From Kytococcus schroeteri (GTDB lineage: Bacteria; Actinomycetota; Actinomycetes; Actinomycetales; Dermatophilaceae), in NCBI RefSeq assembly GCF_042433515.1, contig NZ_JBHLVH010000015.1:1-46916 (forward strand): a stretch of DNA of 46,916 nt, written 5' to 3'. A program made the position numbers and the translations under genes. Under the pieces are notes generated by a model. The model was not told the origin of the DNA, searched no databases, and worked only from the letters and a program-made list of their open reading frames with translations. The first letter of the stretch is position 1. Every line of letters starts with the position of its first letter. Shown one piece after another: positions 34,163-42,086 of the stretch.

Positions 34163-35356
34163 ATGACTGCGCCCCAGGTGGCCGAGGGGACCCTCGCCCG
34201 ACTGCTCGAGCAGGTCTCCCCCCTCACCCACGCCGCCCTGCACGAGATGGAGCGGCACGAGTGGTACCGCGCCCTGCCGGCCCGGCACCGCTCCGGCGTG
34301 GGCGTGGTGGCCGAGTCCGGCATCCGGGCCTTCGCCGAGTGGCTCTCCGGGCCGCGCGACCCCGGCCGCGCCACACTGGTGTTCGCCGACGCCCCGCGCG
34401 AGCTGAGCACGGCGCTGAGCCTGGAGCAGACCATCGAGCTGGTCCGGGTCACCGTGCGCACCGTCGAGGAGTCCGTGGAGGACCTGGCCCCCACCCGTGC
34501 CGAGCGCGACCGGCTGCTCCTGGCCTGCCTGCGCTTCAGCCGGGACGTCGCCTTCGGGGCCGCCTCGGTCTACGCCCGCGCCGCCGAGGCACGCGGCTCG
34601 TGGGACGCCCGGCTGGAGTCCCTCGTGGTCGACGCGGTCGTCCGCGGCGAGGCCACCGAGGACGTGCACTCCCGGGCCGCCGCCCTCGGCTGGGGCCAGG
34701 CCAGTGGCGTGGCCGTGGCCGTCGGCACCACGAGCGACCTGGGCGACGAGACCGAGGTGCTGCGCCGTGTGCGCACTGCCTGCCGACGGCATCGCAGGGA
34801 GGCCCTGGTGGCCCTGAGCTCCGGGCGCGTGGTGGTGGTGCTCAGCGGGTTGGAGGCCCGGGAGGACGCCTTCGCCCCGCTCACCGAGACGTTGGACGCC
34901 CCGGTGGTGGTGGGTCCGGTGGTCCCCCACCTCTTCGCCGCGGGGCGCTCGGCACGCGCCGCGCTGGCCGGGTGGGCTGCTGCGCGGGCCTGGCCCGACG
35001 CCCCCGCGGCCGTGCGCTCCAGCGAGCTGCTGCCCGAGCGCGTCCTCGCCGGCGACGAGGCCGCCCGGCGGGAGCTCACCAAGCTCGTCGTGCGCCCGCT
35101 CCAGGAGGCCGGGCGGGACCTCCTGGCCACTGCCGAGACCCTGCTCGCCCAGGGCGGAGCGCTGGAGGCCTCTGCCCGGGCACTCTTCGTGCACGTCAAC
35201 ACGGTGCGCTACCGGCTCTCGCGGATCGACGAGCTGGTGGGCCTGGACCTCACCGACCCCCGGGACGCCTGGACACTGCGGGTGGCCCTGGCCGTGCACC
35301 GCATCGACACCCCGCGGGGACCGGGGTGGCGCCGCTCGGTGCAGACCGACGGCTGA
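34163..35356 (+). CDS. fasR: PucR-type regulator of fatty acid synthesis (FasR-like)
   Basis: A 397-aa transcription factor. The C-terminal PucR helix-turn-helix is at about 320-385 (ALEASARALFVHVNTVRYRLSRIDELVG, split by the turn), preceded by a GGDEF-like central region. Its place directly before fabD-fabH-acpP-fabF matches FasR of Streptomyces coelicolor, a PucR-like activator of that operon (recalled). The start is probably leaderless. A perfect palindrome lies just after its stop, ahead of fabD, and is a candidate binding site. The effector cannot be read from sequence. Confidence 0.85.
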   Translation: MTAPQVAEGTLARLLEQVSPLTHAALHEMERHEWYRALPARHRSGVGVVAESGIRAFAEWLSGPRDPGRATLVFADAPRELSTALSLEQTIELVRVTVRTVEESVEDLAPTRAERDRLLLACLRFSRDVAFGAASVYARAAEARGSWDARLESLVVDAVVRGEATEDVHSRAAALGWGQASGVAVAVGTTSDLGDETEVLRRVRTACRRHRREALVALSSGRVVVVLSGLEAREDAFAPLTETLDAPVVVGPVVPHLFAAGRSARAALAGWAAARAWPDAPAAVRSSELLPERVLAGDEAARRELTKLVVRPLQEAGRDLLATAETLLAQGGALEASARALFVHVNTVRYRLSRIDELVGLDLTDPRDAWTLRVALAVHRIDTPRGPGWRRSVQTDG

Positions 35357-35386
35357 CCACCGGCTGCGGCCTCGCCACCCCGACCA

Positions 35387-35405
35387 CTTGGAGGTTTCCT
35401 CCAAG
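35387..35405. promoter_or_regulatory. Palindromic candidate FasR operator ahead of fabD
   Basis: CTTGGAGGTTTCCTCCAAG is a perfect 8-bp inverted repeat around TTT, 68 bp before fabD. It is unusually AT-rich for this region. AAGAAT, a -10-like hexamer, overlaps its right end (35403-35408). Confidence 0.55.
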
Positions 35406-35472
35406 AATGCCCCGACGGTTCGGTGACGAAGCACGGCCCCGCCCCTGCTCCCCGCTTGCCAGAGTGGGGCCC

Positions 35473-36663
35473 GTGCTTGCGATCGTCTGCCCTGGACAGG
35501 GCGCCCAGACCCCCGGATTCCTCGCCCCTTGGCTGGAGCTGCCCGGCTTCGCCGACCGCATGGAGTGGCTCTCGGCGTGCGCAGGCCTCGACCTCGTGGC
35601 CCACGGCACCACCTCGGACGCCGACACCATCCGCGACACGGCCGTGGCCCAGCCGCTCATCGTCGGCTCCGGCCTGGTGAGCTTCCTGGCGCTCTTCGAG
35701 CATCCGGCCGAGGCCTACCGGATGGTGCGCGCCGGCGCCGGCCACAGCGTGGGTGAGATCACCGCCGCCGTGGGTGCGGGCGTGCTCACCGCCGAGCAGG
35801 CGATGGTGTTCGTGCGCGAGCGGGGCAAGGGCATGGCCGAGGCCTCGGCCGTCACGCCCACCTCGATGCGCGCCGTGGTCGGCGGTGACGAGGAGGAGGT
35901 CGTCGCCGCCGTGGAGGCCGCCGGCCTGACCGCCGCCAACCGCAACGGTGCCCGCCAGGTGGTGGCCGCCGGCACCGTGGAGCAGCTCGAGGCCTTCGCC
36001 GCCGCACCGCCCCGGGGCACCCGCGTCATCCCGCTGCAGGTGGCCGGCGCCTTCCACACCGAGCACATGGCCCCGGCCGTGGAGACGCTCGCCGGGTACG
36101 CCCGCGCCATGAGCACCCACGACGCCCGCATCGACCTGGTGTCCAACGCCGACGGCAACGTGCTGCGCTCTGGCACCGAGGTGCTCAGCCGCCTCGTCTC
36201 GCAGGTCTCCCGCCCCGTGCGCTGGGACCTGTGCATGGACTCCCTGGCCGACATGGGCGTCACCGGCGTCATCGAGATCCCGCCGGCCGGCGTGCTCACC
36301 GGCCTGGTGAAGAAGCACCTCAAGGGCGTGGAGGCCCTCGCCCTCAAGAGCCCCGAGGACCTCAACGAGGCGCGCCGCATGCTCCGCGAGCACGGCGAGG
36401 CCGCCACCGAGGGCGGCGACGCCCCCACCTGGCGCATGCTCGTCTCCCCCGGAAAGGGCACCGTGGACCTGTCGGGCTGCCAGAAGCCCGAGGGGGCCCG
36501 CGTCACCGCCGGCGAGCAGGTGGCCACCGTGCGCACCCTGCGCGAGGAGCTGCCGGTCCGCGCCACCGGCGACGGCCAGGTGGTCGAGTGGCTGGTCACC
36601 GACGGCGACCCCGTGCACCCCGGCCAGCCGCTGGTGCGCGTCCACCCCCGTCAGGAGGCGTGA
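35473..36663 (+). CDS. fabD: Malonyl CoA-acyl carrier protein transacylase with C-terminal biotinyl/lipoyl-like domain
   Basis: Loads malonyl groups onto ACP. Residues 1-305 are FabD: CPGQGAQ (6-12), the nucleophile Ser92 in GAGHSVGE, and His195 in GAFHTEHM. Residues 317-396 are extra: MLVSPGKGTVDL, then EGARVTAGEQVATV, then GDGQVVEWLVTDGDPVHPGQ and LVRV, the pattern of a biotinyl/lipoyl hammerhead, but the EAMKM/DKA lysine turn is replaced by RTLREELP with no lysine. Typical FabD is about 310 aa; this is 396 in a single frame. The GTG start has no clear Shine-Dalgarno; CAGAGT lies 7 nt upstream. Its stop overlaps the fabH ATG (TGATG). Confidence 0.92.
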   Translation: MLAIVCPGQGAQTPGFLAPWLELPGFADRMEWLSACAGLDLVAHGTTSDADTIRDTAVAQPLIVGSGLVSFLALFEHPAEAYRMVRAGAGHSVGEITAAVGAGVLTAEQAMVFVRERGKGMAEASAVTPTSMRAVVGGDEEEVVAAVEAAGLTAANRNGARQVVAAGTVEQLEAFAAAPPRGTRVIPLQVAGAFHTEHMAPAVETLAGYARAMSTHDARIDLVSNADGNVLRSGTEVLSRLVSQVSRPVRWDLCMDSLADMGVTGVIEIPPAGVLTGLVKKHLKGVEALALKSPEDLNEARRMLREHGEAATEGGDAPTWRMLVSPGKGTVDLSGCQKPEGARVTAGEQVATVRTLREELPVRATGDGQVVEWLVTDGDPVHPGQPLVRVHPRQEA

Positions 36664-37625
36664 TGCAGGCCCTGCGCACCCAGACCACGCTGCGTCCGGC
36701 GGCCATCACCGGCGTGGGCGCCTACCGCCCCTCCCGCGTGGTGCCCAACGACGAGCTCGTGGAGGCGATCGACTCCTCCGACGAGTGGATCCAGCAGCGC
36801 ACCGGCATCGTCGAGCGCCGCTGGGCCACCGAGGAGGACACCACCCTCTCGATGGCGACCGCCGCCGCCCGCGAGGCCCTCGAGGCGGCGGGCATCACCG
36901 GTGAGCAGATCGGTGCCGTCGTGGTGGCGACCGTCTCCAACCCGATGCGCACCCCCGGCGTGGCCCCGATGCTGGCCGCCGAGCTCGGCTCGCAGGCTCC
37001 GGCCTTCGACCTGTCCGCGGCCTGCGCGGGCTACTGCCACGGCATCGCCCTGGCCAACGACATGGTGGGTGCCGGCACGGCCGACCACGTGCTCGTGGTG
37101 GGCGTGGAGTACCTCAGCCAGTTCACCGACCTCAGCGACCGCGGCACGGCCTTCCTGTTCGCCGACGCCGCCGGTGCCGCCGTGGTCAGCCTGGCCGAGG
37201 CGTCCGGCATCAGCCCCACCGTGTGGGGATCGGACGGCTCGCAGTGGGAGCTCATCCGCACCCGCGAGGACGGCATGCTCACCATGACCGGCAACTCGGT
37301 GTTCCGCTGGGCCGTCTGGGAGATGGCCAAGGTCGCCCGCCGGGCGATGGAGGCCGCCGGGGTGACCGCCGAGGAGCTCGACGTCTTCATCCCCCACCAG
37401 GCCAACGCGCGGATCACCGCCGAGATGGTCAAGCAGCTCAAGCTGCCGGAGTCGGTCCGCGTCGCCGACGACATCCGCCACACGGGCAACACCTCGGCCG
37501 CGAGCGTGCCGGTGGCCACCGCGCGCATGCTCGCCGAGGGGCAGGCCCGCTCGGGCGACATCGCGCTGCAGTTCGGCTTCGGCGCCGGGCTGGTGTACGC
37601 CGCCCAGGTCGTGCGACTGCCCTGA
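36663..37625 (+). CDS. fabH: Beta-ketoacyl-ACP synthase III
   Basis: Starts fatty acid chains by condensing an acyl-CoA primer with malonyl-ACP. 320 aa. The catalytic triad is visible: Cys121 (SAACAGYCHGI), His245 (IPHQANARI) and Asn276 (HTGNTSAAS). DEWIQQRTGIVERRW is the family N-terminal motif. It is coupled to fabD through a 1-bp stop/start overlap. Branched-chain primers are usual in Micrococcales, but specificity is not readable here. The 96 bp that follow contain two palindromes before acpP. Confidence 0.96.
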   Translation: MQALRTQTTLRPAAITGVGAYRPSRVVPNDELVEAIDSSDEWIQQRTGIVERRWATEEDTTLSMATAAAREALEAAGITGEQIGAVVVATVSNPMRTPGVAPMLAAELGSQAPAFDLSAACAGYCHGIALANDMVGAGTADHVLVVGVEYLSQFTDLSDRGTAFLFADAAGAAVVSLAEASGISPTVWGSDGSQWELIRTREDGMLTMTGNSVFRWAVWEMAKVARRAMEAAGVTAEELDVFIPHQANARITAEMVKQLKLPESVRVADDIRHTGNTSAASVPVATARMLAEGQARSGDIALQFGFGAGLVYAAQVVRLP

Positions 37626-37631
37626 CATGCT

Positions 37632-37684
37632 CCCGCCGGTCCGGCGGGTCAACACCGGACCACGACAGGTCGGCAGCTGCCGAC
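37632..37684 (+). promoter_or_regulatory. Palindromes between fabH and acpP
   Basis: CCCGCCG-GTC... a 7-bp stem at 37632-37648, and GTCGGCAGCTGCCGAC (37669-37684), a perfect 16-bp palindrome. They may be mRNA processing or stabilising structures that set ACP level, or an operator. Confidence 0.35.
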
Positions 37685-37721
37685 GACACCGGGCCCCCGG
37701 GCCCACCACCAGGAGGAATCC

Positions 37722-37970
37722 ATGGCCCAGACCGACGACCAGATCCTGACCGTCCTCGCCGAGGTCGTCAGCGAGGAGACCGGCATCGAGCCGGCCGAGG
37801 TGACCCCGGAGAAGTCCTTCGCCGGCGACCTCGACATCGACTCCCTGTCGATGATGACCATCCTCGTGAACGTCGAGGAGAAGACCGGCGTCGCCATCCC
37901 CGACGAGGAGATGGGCAACCTGAACACCGTCGCCGACGCCGTGAACTACATCAAGACCCACCAGGCCTGA
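37722..37970 (+). CDS. acpP: Acyl carrier protein
   Basis: A small acidic carrier of 82 aa. Ser41 in DLDIDSLSMM accepts 4'-phosphopantetheine. The four-helix ACP pattern is intact (EEKTGVAIPDEEM in the recognition helix). The ATG follows a strong AGGAGG. Core of the fabD-fabH-acpP-fabF unit. Confidence 0.97.
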   Translation: MAQTDDQILTVLAEVVSEETGIEPAEVTPEKSFAGDLDIDSLSMMTILVNVEEKTGVAIPDEEMGNLNTVADAVNYIKTHQA

Positions 37971-38053
37971 GGCCACCCCCGAGGGGCCGGGCGGCCTCTG
38001 CAGAACGCCCGGCTCCTCATCCCTGACTTCCCCTCACCACCACCGGAGGAACC

Positions 38054-39292
38054 ATGACCGACGTCGTCGTCACCGGCCTGGGTGCCATCACCCCGCTGGG
38101 TGGCACCGCCCCCGAGAGCTGGAAGGCCCTGCTCGCCGGCACCTCCGGCGCGCGCGCCCTGCCGAGCGAGTGGAAGGAGCAGTACGGCCTTCCCGTGGAG
38201 TTCGCCGCCCAGGTGGTTGCCGACGTCGAGGACGTGCTGCCCCGCGTGCAGGTCAAGCGCCTGGACCGCACGGCCCAGTTCGCCCTGGTGAGCGCCAAGG
38301 AGGCGTGGGCCGACGCCGCCACCCCCGAGGTGGACCCGACGCGTCTGGCCGTGGTGATGGGCACCGGCATCGGTGGTGTGGTGACCGTGATGAACCAGTG
38401 GGACGTGCTGCGCGAGAAGGGCACCCGCCGCGTCTCGCCGCTCACCGTCCCGATGCTCATGCCGAACGCCGGCGCCGCCGCCGTCTCCCTGGAGCTGGGC
38501 GCCCGCGGCGCCTCGCGCACGCCGGTGAGCGCGTGCGCGTCGGGCGCCGAGGCCGTGGCCACCGGACTGGAGATCCTGCGCCGCGGCGAGGCCGACGTCG
38601 TCGTGGTGGGCGGCTCCGAGAGCTGCGTCCACCCCATGCCGATGGCGGGCTTTTCCCAGATGCAGGCCCTGTCCACCCGCAACGACTCCCCCACCACCGC
38701 CTCGCGCCCCTACGACACCGACCGCGACGGTTTCGTCCTCGGCGAGGGCGGGGGCGCGCTGGTGCTCGAGACCGCCGAGCACGCCGCGGCCCGTGGGGCC
38801 CGGGTCTACGCGCGGGTGCTGGGCGCCGGCATGACCTCCGACGCGCACCACATCGCCGCCCCGGAGCCCGAGGGCGTGGGCGCCGGCGACGCGATGACCT
38901 TCGCCCTGCGTGACGCCGGCGTGCGGGCCACGGACGTGGTCCACGTCAACGCGCACGCCACGAGCACCCCGGTGGGCGACGTGGCCGAGTCCAAGGCGAT
39001 CCGCCGCGCGTTCGGCTCCGCGGCCGACGGCGTGGCCGTCTCGGGCACCAAGTCCCTCACCGGCCACCTGCTCGGTGGCGCCGGCGCCGTGGAGTCCGTG
39101 CTCACGGTCATGGCCCTGCACGAGCGCACCGCCCCGGCCACGGCCAACATCAACACCTTCGACGAGGCGATCGACCTCGACGTGGTGCGCGGCGAGCACC
39201 GCCCCCTGCCCCAGGGCGACCTGGTGGCGCTGAACAACTCGTTCGGCTTCGGCGGCCACAACGTGGCCATCGCCTTCGGGAGCGCGTCGTGA
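38054..39292 (+). CDS. fabF: Beta-ketoacyl-ACP synthase II
   Basis: Elongating condensing enzyme of type II fatty acid synthesis, 412 aa. The Cys-His-His triad is Cys161 (SACASGAEA), His301 (NAHATSTPVGD) and His338 (KSLTGHLLGGAG). The glycine-rich NNSFGFGGHN is at the end. The ATG has GGAGG upstream, 83 bp after acpP. Its stop overlaps the accD GTG start by 4 bp. Confidence 0.97.
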   Translation: MTDVVVTGLGAITPLGGTAPESWKALLAGTSGARALPSEWKEQYGLPVEFAAQVVADVEDVLPRVQVKRLDRTAQFALVSAKEAWADAATPEVDPTRLAVVMGTGIGGVVTVMNQWDVLREKGTRRVSPLTVPMLMPNAGAAAVSLELGARGASRTPVSACASGAEAVATGLEILRRGEADVVVVGGSESCVHPMPMAGFSQMQALSTRNDSPTTASRPYDTDRDGFVLGEGGGALVLETAEHAAARGARVYARVLGAGMTSDAHHIAAPEPEGVGAGDAMTFALRDAGVRATDVVHVNAHATSTPVGDVAESKAIRRAFGSAADGVAVSGTKSLTGHLLGGAGAVESVLTVMALHERTAPATANINTFDEAIDLDVVRGEHRPLPQGDLVALNNSFGFGGHNVAIAFGSAS

Positions 39293-40776
39293 CCGCCGCG
39301 CCCGGAACCCCGGCCGGGTCGCGCGTGAACGCCGCCGGAAAGCCGCCCCGCGAGGAGGACCCCCGCAACCCGGTGGCCCGCCTCGAGCGCTTCTTCGACG
39401 ACGGCTCCTGCGAGCTGCTCACACCGTGGGGCGACGAGGGCATGGTGGCCGCCAAGGGCCTCGTCCAGGGCGTCGAGGTGGTGGCCTTCGCCGCCGACCC
39501 GACGATCCAGGGCGGCGCCATGGGCGAGGCCGGCTGCAAGGTCGTCCTCGTGGCCTACGAGGCGGCCATGGCCGCTGGCGCCCCCGTGGTGGGCCTGTGG
39601 CACTCCGGCGGCGCGCGCCTGGCCGAGGGCGTGGTGTCCCTGCACGCCGTGGGTGAGGTCTTCGCGGCCATGACCCACGCCTCGGGGCGCATCCCGCAGA
39701 TCTCCCTGGTGCTCGGCCCGGCCGCCGGCGGCGCGGCGTACGGCCCGGCGCTCACCGACCTCGTGGTGCTCGGCCCCGAGGGCCGCGTCTTCGTCACCGG
39801 CCCCGACGTGGTGCGCTCGGTGACCGGCGAGCAGGTGGACGCCCTGCGCCTGGGCGGCCCCGAGCCGCACAGCCGCCGCTCCGGCGTGGTCCACGTGGTG
39901 ACGAGCACCGACGACGAGGCCTTCGAGCGCACCCGCGCCCTGTGCGCCCTGCTGGGCGACCAGCGCAGCTTCGACACCGCCTCGGTGGTGGACCGCGACC
40001 TCGCGGCCACCTTCCCCACCTCTCCCAAGCGTGCCTACGACGTGCACCCGCTGGTGGCCGACCTGCTGGACGGCGACGGCGCCGGCGACGACCTCAACCC
40101 GATGGCCGTCACCCTGCCCCCGGACGCGGTCGAGCTCCACCCCCGCTGGGCGCCCAACATCGTCACGGTGCTCGGCCGCCTGGGCGGCCGCACGGTGGGC
40201 GTGGTGGCCAACAACCCGATGCGCCTGGGCGGCTGCCTGGACTCGTCCTCGGCGGAGAAGGCCGCGCGCTTCGTGCGCCTGTGCGACTCCCTCGGGGTGC
40301 CGCTCGTGGTGCTCGTGGACGTGCCGGGCTACCTGCCGGGCGTGGGTCAGGAGTGGGACGGCGTGGTGCGCCGCGGCGCCAAGCTGCTGCACGCCTTCGC
40401 CGAGGCCGTGGTGCCCCGCGTGACGCTGGTGACTCGCAAGACCTACGGCGGCGCCTACATCGCCATGAACAGCCGCTCGCTGGGTGCCACCAGGGTGTTC
40501 GCCTGGCCGCAGGCGGAGATGGCCGTGATGGGCCACGTGGCGGCCGTGCGCATCCTGCACCGCCGCAAGCTGGCCGAGGTGGAGGGCGAGGAGCGCGCCC
40601 GCCTGGAGCAGGAGCTGGCCGACGAGCACGCAGTGCTCTCCGGTGGACTGGCCCGCGGCATGGAGATCGGCGTCATCGACGACGTCATCGAGCCGGCCGT
40701 GACGCGCTCGCGCATCGTGGAGGCCCTGGCCGAGGCCCCGCAGCGCCGCGGTGAGCACAACAACATCCCGCTCTGA
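39289..40776 (+). CDS. accD: Acyl-CoA carboxylase carboxyltransferase (beta) subunit
   Basis: Transfers carboxyl from biotin to acetyl- or propionyl-CoA and so supplies malonyl-CoA to the operon. 495 aa, with the two crotonase-fold halves of the PccB/AccD type: GLWHSGGARLAEG and GPAAGGAAYGPAL in the first, VDVPGYLPGVGQE and YGGAYIAMNSRSLG in the second. Its place in the fab operon suggests the malonyl-CoA-forming subunit; acetyl versus propionyl preference is not certain. The biotin carboxylase/carrier subunit is not in this window. GTG start coupled to fabF. Confidence 0.93.
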   Translation: MTAAPGTPAGSRVNAAGKPPREEDPRNPVARLERFFDDGSCELLTPWGDEGMVAAKGLVQGVEVVAFAADPTIQGGAMGEAGCKVVLVAYEAAMAAGAPVVGLWHSGGARLAEGVVSLHAVGEVFAAMTHASGRIPQISLVLGPAAGGAAYGPALTDLVVLGPEGRVFVTGPDVVRSVTGEQVDALRLGGPEPHSRRSGVVHVVTSTDDEAFERTRALCALLGDQRSFDTASVVDRDLAATFPTSPKRAYDVHPLVADLLDGDGAGDDLNPMAVTLPPDAVELHPRWAPNIVTVLGRLGGRTVGVVANNPMRLGGCLDSSSAEKAARFVRLCDSLGVPLVVLVDVPGYLPGVGQEWDGVVRRGAKLLHAFAEAVVPRVTLVTRKTYGGAYIAMNSRSLGATRVFAWPQAEMAVMGHVAAVRILHRRKLAEVEGEERARLEQELADEHAVLSGGLARGMEIGVIDDVIEPAVTRSRIVEALAEAPQRRGEHNNIPL

Positions 40777-40780
40777 GGCC

Positions 40781-40865
40781 GGTCCCCGCTCCGCACGGGG
40801 CGGGGACCGCCCGCACGACGAGACGCCGGTGGGCACCCCACGGGGGCCCACCGGCGTCTCGTCGT
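40781..40865 (+). terminator. Two hairpins between accD and the DUF3145 gene
   Basis: GGTCCCCGC (40781-40789) pairs with GCGGGGACC (40800-40808). A second, perfect 20-bp stem runs 40815-40834 with 40846-40865. Neither has a clear T run. The second lies between convergent genes and probably ends both transcripts. Confidence 0.7.
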
Positions 40866-40905
40866 CGCGCGGGCAGCGCGTCAGGAGGTCACGCGCCGGA
40901 GGCGG

Positions 40906-41436
40906 TCAGCCGGTGGCGTGCAGGTGGCGCACCGGCACGGCTTCTCCAGCGTGGCGGTAGACCTCCAGCTCGGCGTCCCATGCGGTGCCCAGCAGGCGGT
41001 CGATTCCGTCGGCCAGCGCCCGGGCGTCCCCATGGGTGGCGTCCAGGACGGCGCGCAGGCGGTTCTCGTGCACGACGGCGTCGCCGACGGCGTTCGTGGA
41101 GGCGTGGTGGATGCCGAGGCTCGGCGTGTGCGACCAGCGGGAACCGTCGGAGCCGACGGTGGGGTCCTCGGTGACCTCGTAGTGCACGCCGTCGAAGGGG
41201 CGCAGAGCGCTGGCCAGGGCGGCGCCGGTGCCGGGGCGGCCGTGCCAGGTGAACTCGCCACGCACCGCCCCGGGCTGGGCCGGCTGGTCGATCCAGTCGA
41301 TGCGGGGGGCGCCCTGCACGCCGGCACGCATCAGGGCATGCTCGATCGCCCACCCGAGGTGGGGGCACAGCGCGGTGGGCGTGGCGTGGATGAAGACCAC
41401 ACCCGTCGCCCGGGCTCGCTGGTGGGGGCCGGACAT
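40906..41436 (-). CDS. DUF3145 family protein
   Basis: A 176-aa protein of an actinobacterial family of unknown function, often found after fabF. It contains ATGVVFIHATPTALCPHLGW, GEFTWHGRPGTGAALASALRPF, GSRWSHTPSLGI and the C-terminal AWDAELEVYRHAGEAVPVRHL. The ATG at 41436 has AGGAGG upstream; the family starts here, so I excluded the longer upstream frame. No signal peptide is seen. It is convergent with accD. Confidence 0.92.
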   Translation of the reverse strand: MSGPHQRARATGVVFIHATPTALCPHLGWAIEHALMRAGVQGAPRIDWIDQPAQPGAVRGEFTWHGRPGTGAALASALRPFDGVHYEVTEDPTVGSDGSRWSHTPSLGIHHASTNAVGDAVVHENRLRAVLDATHGDARALADGIDRLLGTAWDAELEVYRHAGEAVPVRHLHATG

Positions 41437-41657
41437 CGCAACCTCCTGTGATCGCTCGACGTCTTCCCCAACGCCTCGATCCGTGGCGGTCGCCGCGGCT
41501 CCCTCAAGTTGTGCGCACAGTCTGCACCATGCGTCGAGGGCCCGCCAAGCGGCCCGCCCACTCGTCACCGCCGCCAGGCACCGGGGTGTCACGAGTCCGG
41601 CCCGGTTGGTGACAGGAGTCATGGGCGCCCGGGGCCACGACTGCGCACGATGGGGCC
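41437..41657. other. Divergent intergenic region, no gene recognised
   Basis: This separates the DUF3145 gene (minus) from the small membrane protein gene (plus). Open frames through it have no start signals or family resemblance. On the plus strand CACGAT lies 6 nt before the ATG at 41658, a weak -10 candidate. Confidence 0.4.
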
Positions 41658-41834
41658 ATGAACCGCAACGCGCTCGCCTTCCTCGCCCTGGCCGTCACCA
41701 TGATCTACGGCGTCGGCTTCGCCCTCTTCGACACCCCCAGCCGGGCCTACGCCGTGGGCGGCGCCCTGCTGGTGGCCCTGTGCTGGATCGCCGTCGGCGC
41801 GCTGGGGCGCCACCACGGCCGGCAGCTCGACTGA
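41658..41834 (+). CDS. Small two-helix membrane protein
   Basis: A 58-aa frame from ATG to TGA. Every codon after the ATG ends in G or C except the stop, a strong coding sign here. Two hydrophobic helices are predicted at about 5-24 (ALAFLALAVTMIYGVGFALF) and 31-50 (AYAVGGALLVALCWIAVGAL), followed by a basic tail GRHHGRQLD. I do not recognise the family. No Shine-Dalgarno is present; a leaderless start is possible. A strong hairpin follows at 41888. Confidence 0.65.
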   Translation: MNRNALAFLALAVTMIYGVGFALFDTPSRAYAVGGALLVALCWIAVGALGRHHGRQLD

Positions 41835-41887
41835 GCCCGCGCACCACCGCCGTCGACGCGCATCACGCAGCACCCGTCCACGGCATC

Positions 41888-41922
41888 GACGCCCGGACCC
41901 ACGACCTGTGGGCCCGGGCGTC
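41888..41922. terminator. Bidirectional terminator between small membrane gene and tRNA
   Basis: GACGCCCGGACCCAC (41888-41902) pairs with GTGGGCCCGGGCGTC (41908-41922) with one mismatch and a 5-nt loop. Confidence 0.65.
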
Positions 41923-41945
41923 CGCCGTCCGGGGAGGGACCGAAG

Positions 41946-42019
41946 TGGGCCAGGTGGGGCTTGAACCCACGACCGACGGATTATGAGTCCGCTGCTCTGA
42001 CCGGCTGAGCTACTGGCCC
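41946..42019 (-). tRNA. tRNA with CAT anticodon, probably tRNA-Ile2
   Basis: A 74-nt cloverleaf. Acceptor GGGCCAG pairs with CTGGCCC. The anticodon stem GCGGA/TCCGT encloses CTCATAA, giving CAT. The T arm is GTGGG-TTCAAGC-CCCAC. The discriminator is A and CCA is absent. It is not initiator tRNA: the three G-C pairs of the anticodon stem are missing. C4-G69, G29-C41 and the TCGGTC variable loop resemble the lysidine-modified tRNA-Ile(CAT) more than elongator tRNA-Met. Confidence 0.85.
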
Positions 42020-42086
42020 CGGTGCCCGAGGGGCGTCGCGAGGATAGTCTGTGCGGCGCTGACCCCGACCGGAGGACCTGACCCAC

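Noticed and set aside
33355..35472. An N-terminal extension of the fabD frame back to 33355
   Set aside because: It crosses the GDPD and fasR genes in other frames and has shadow composition. FabD begins at GTG 35473.
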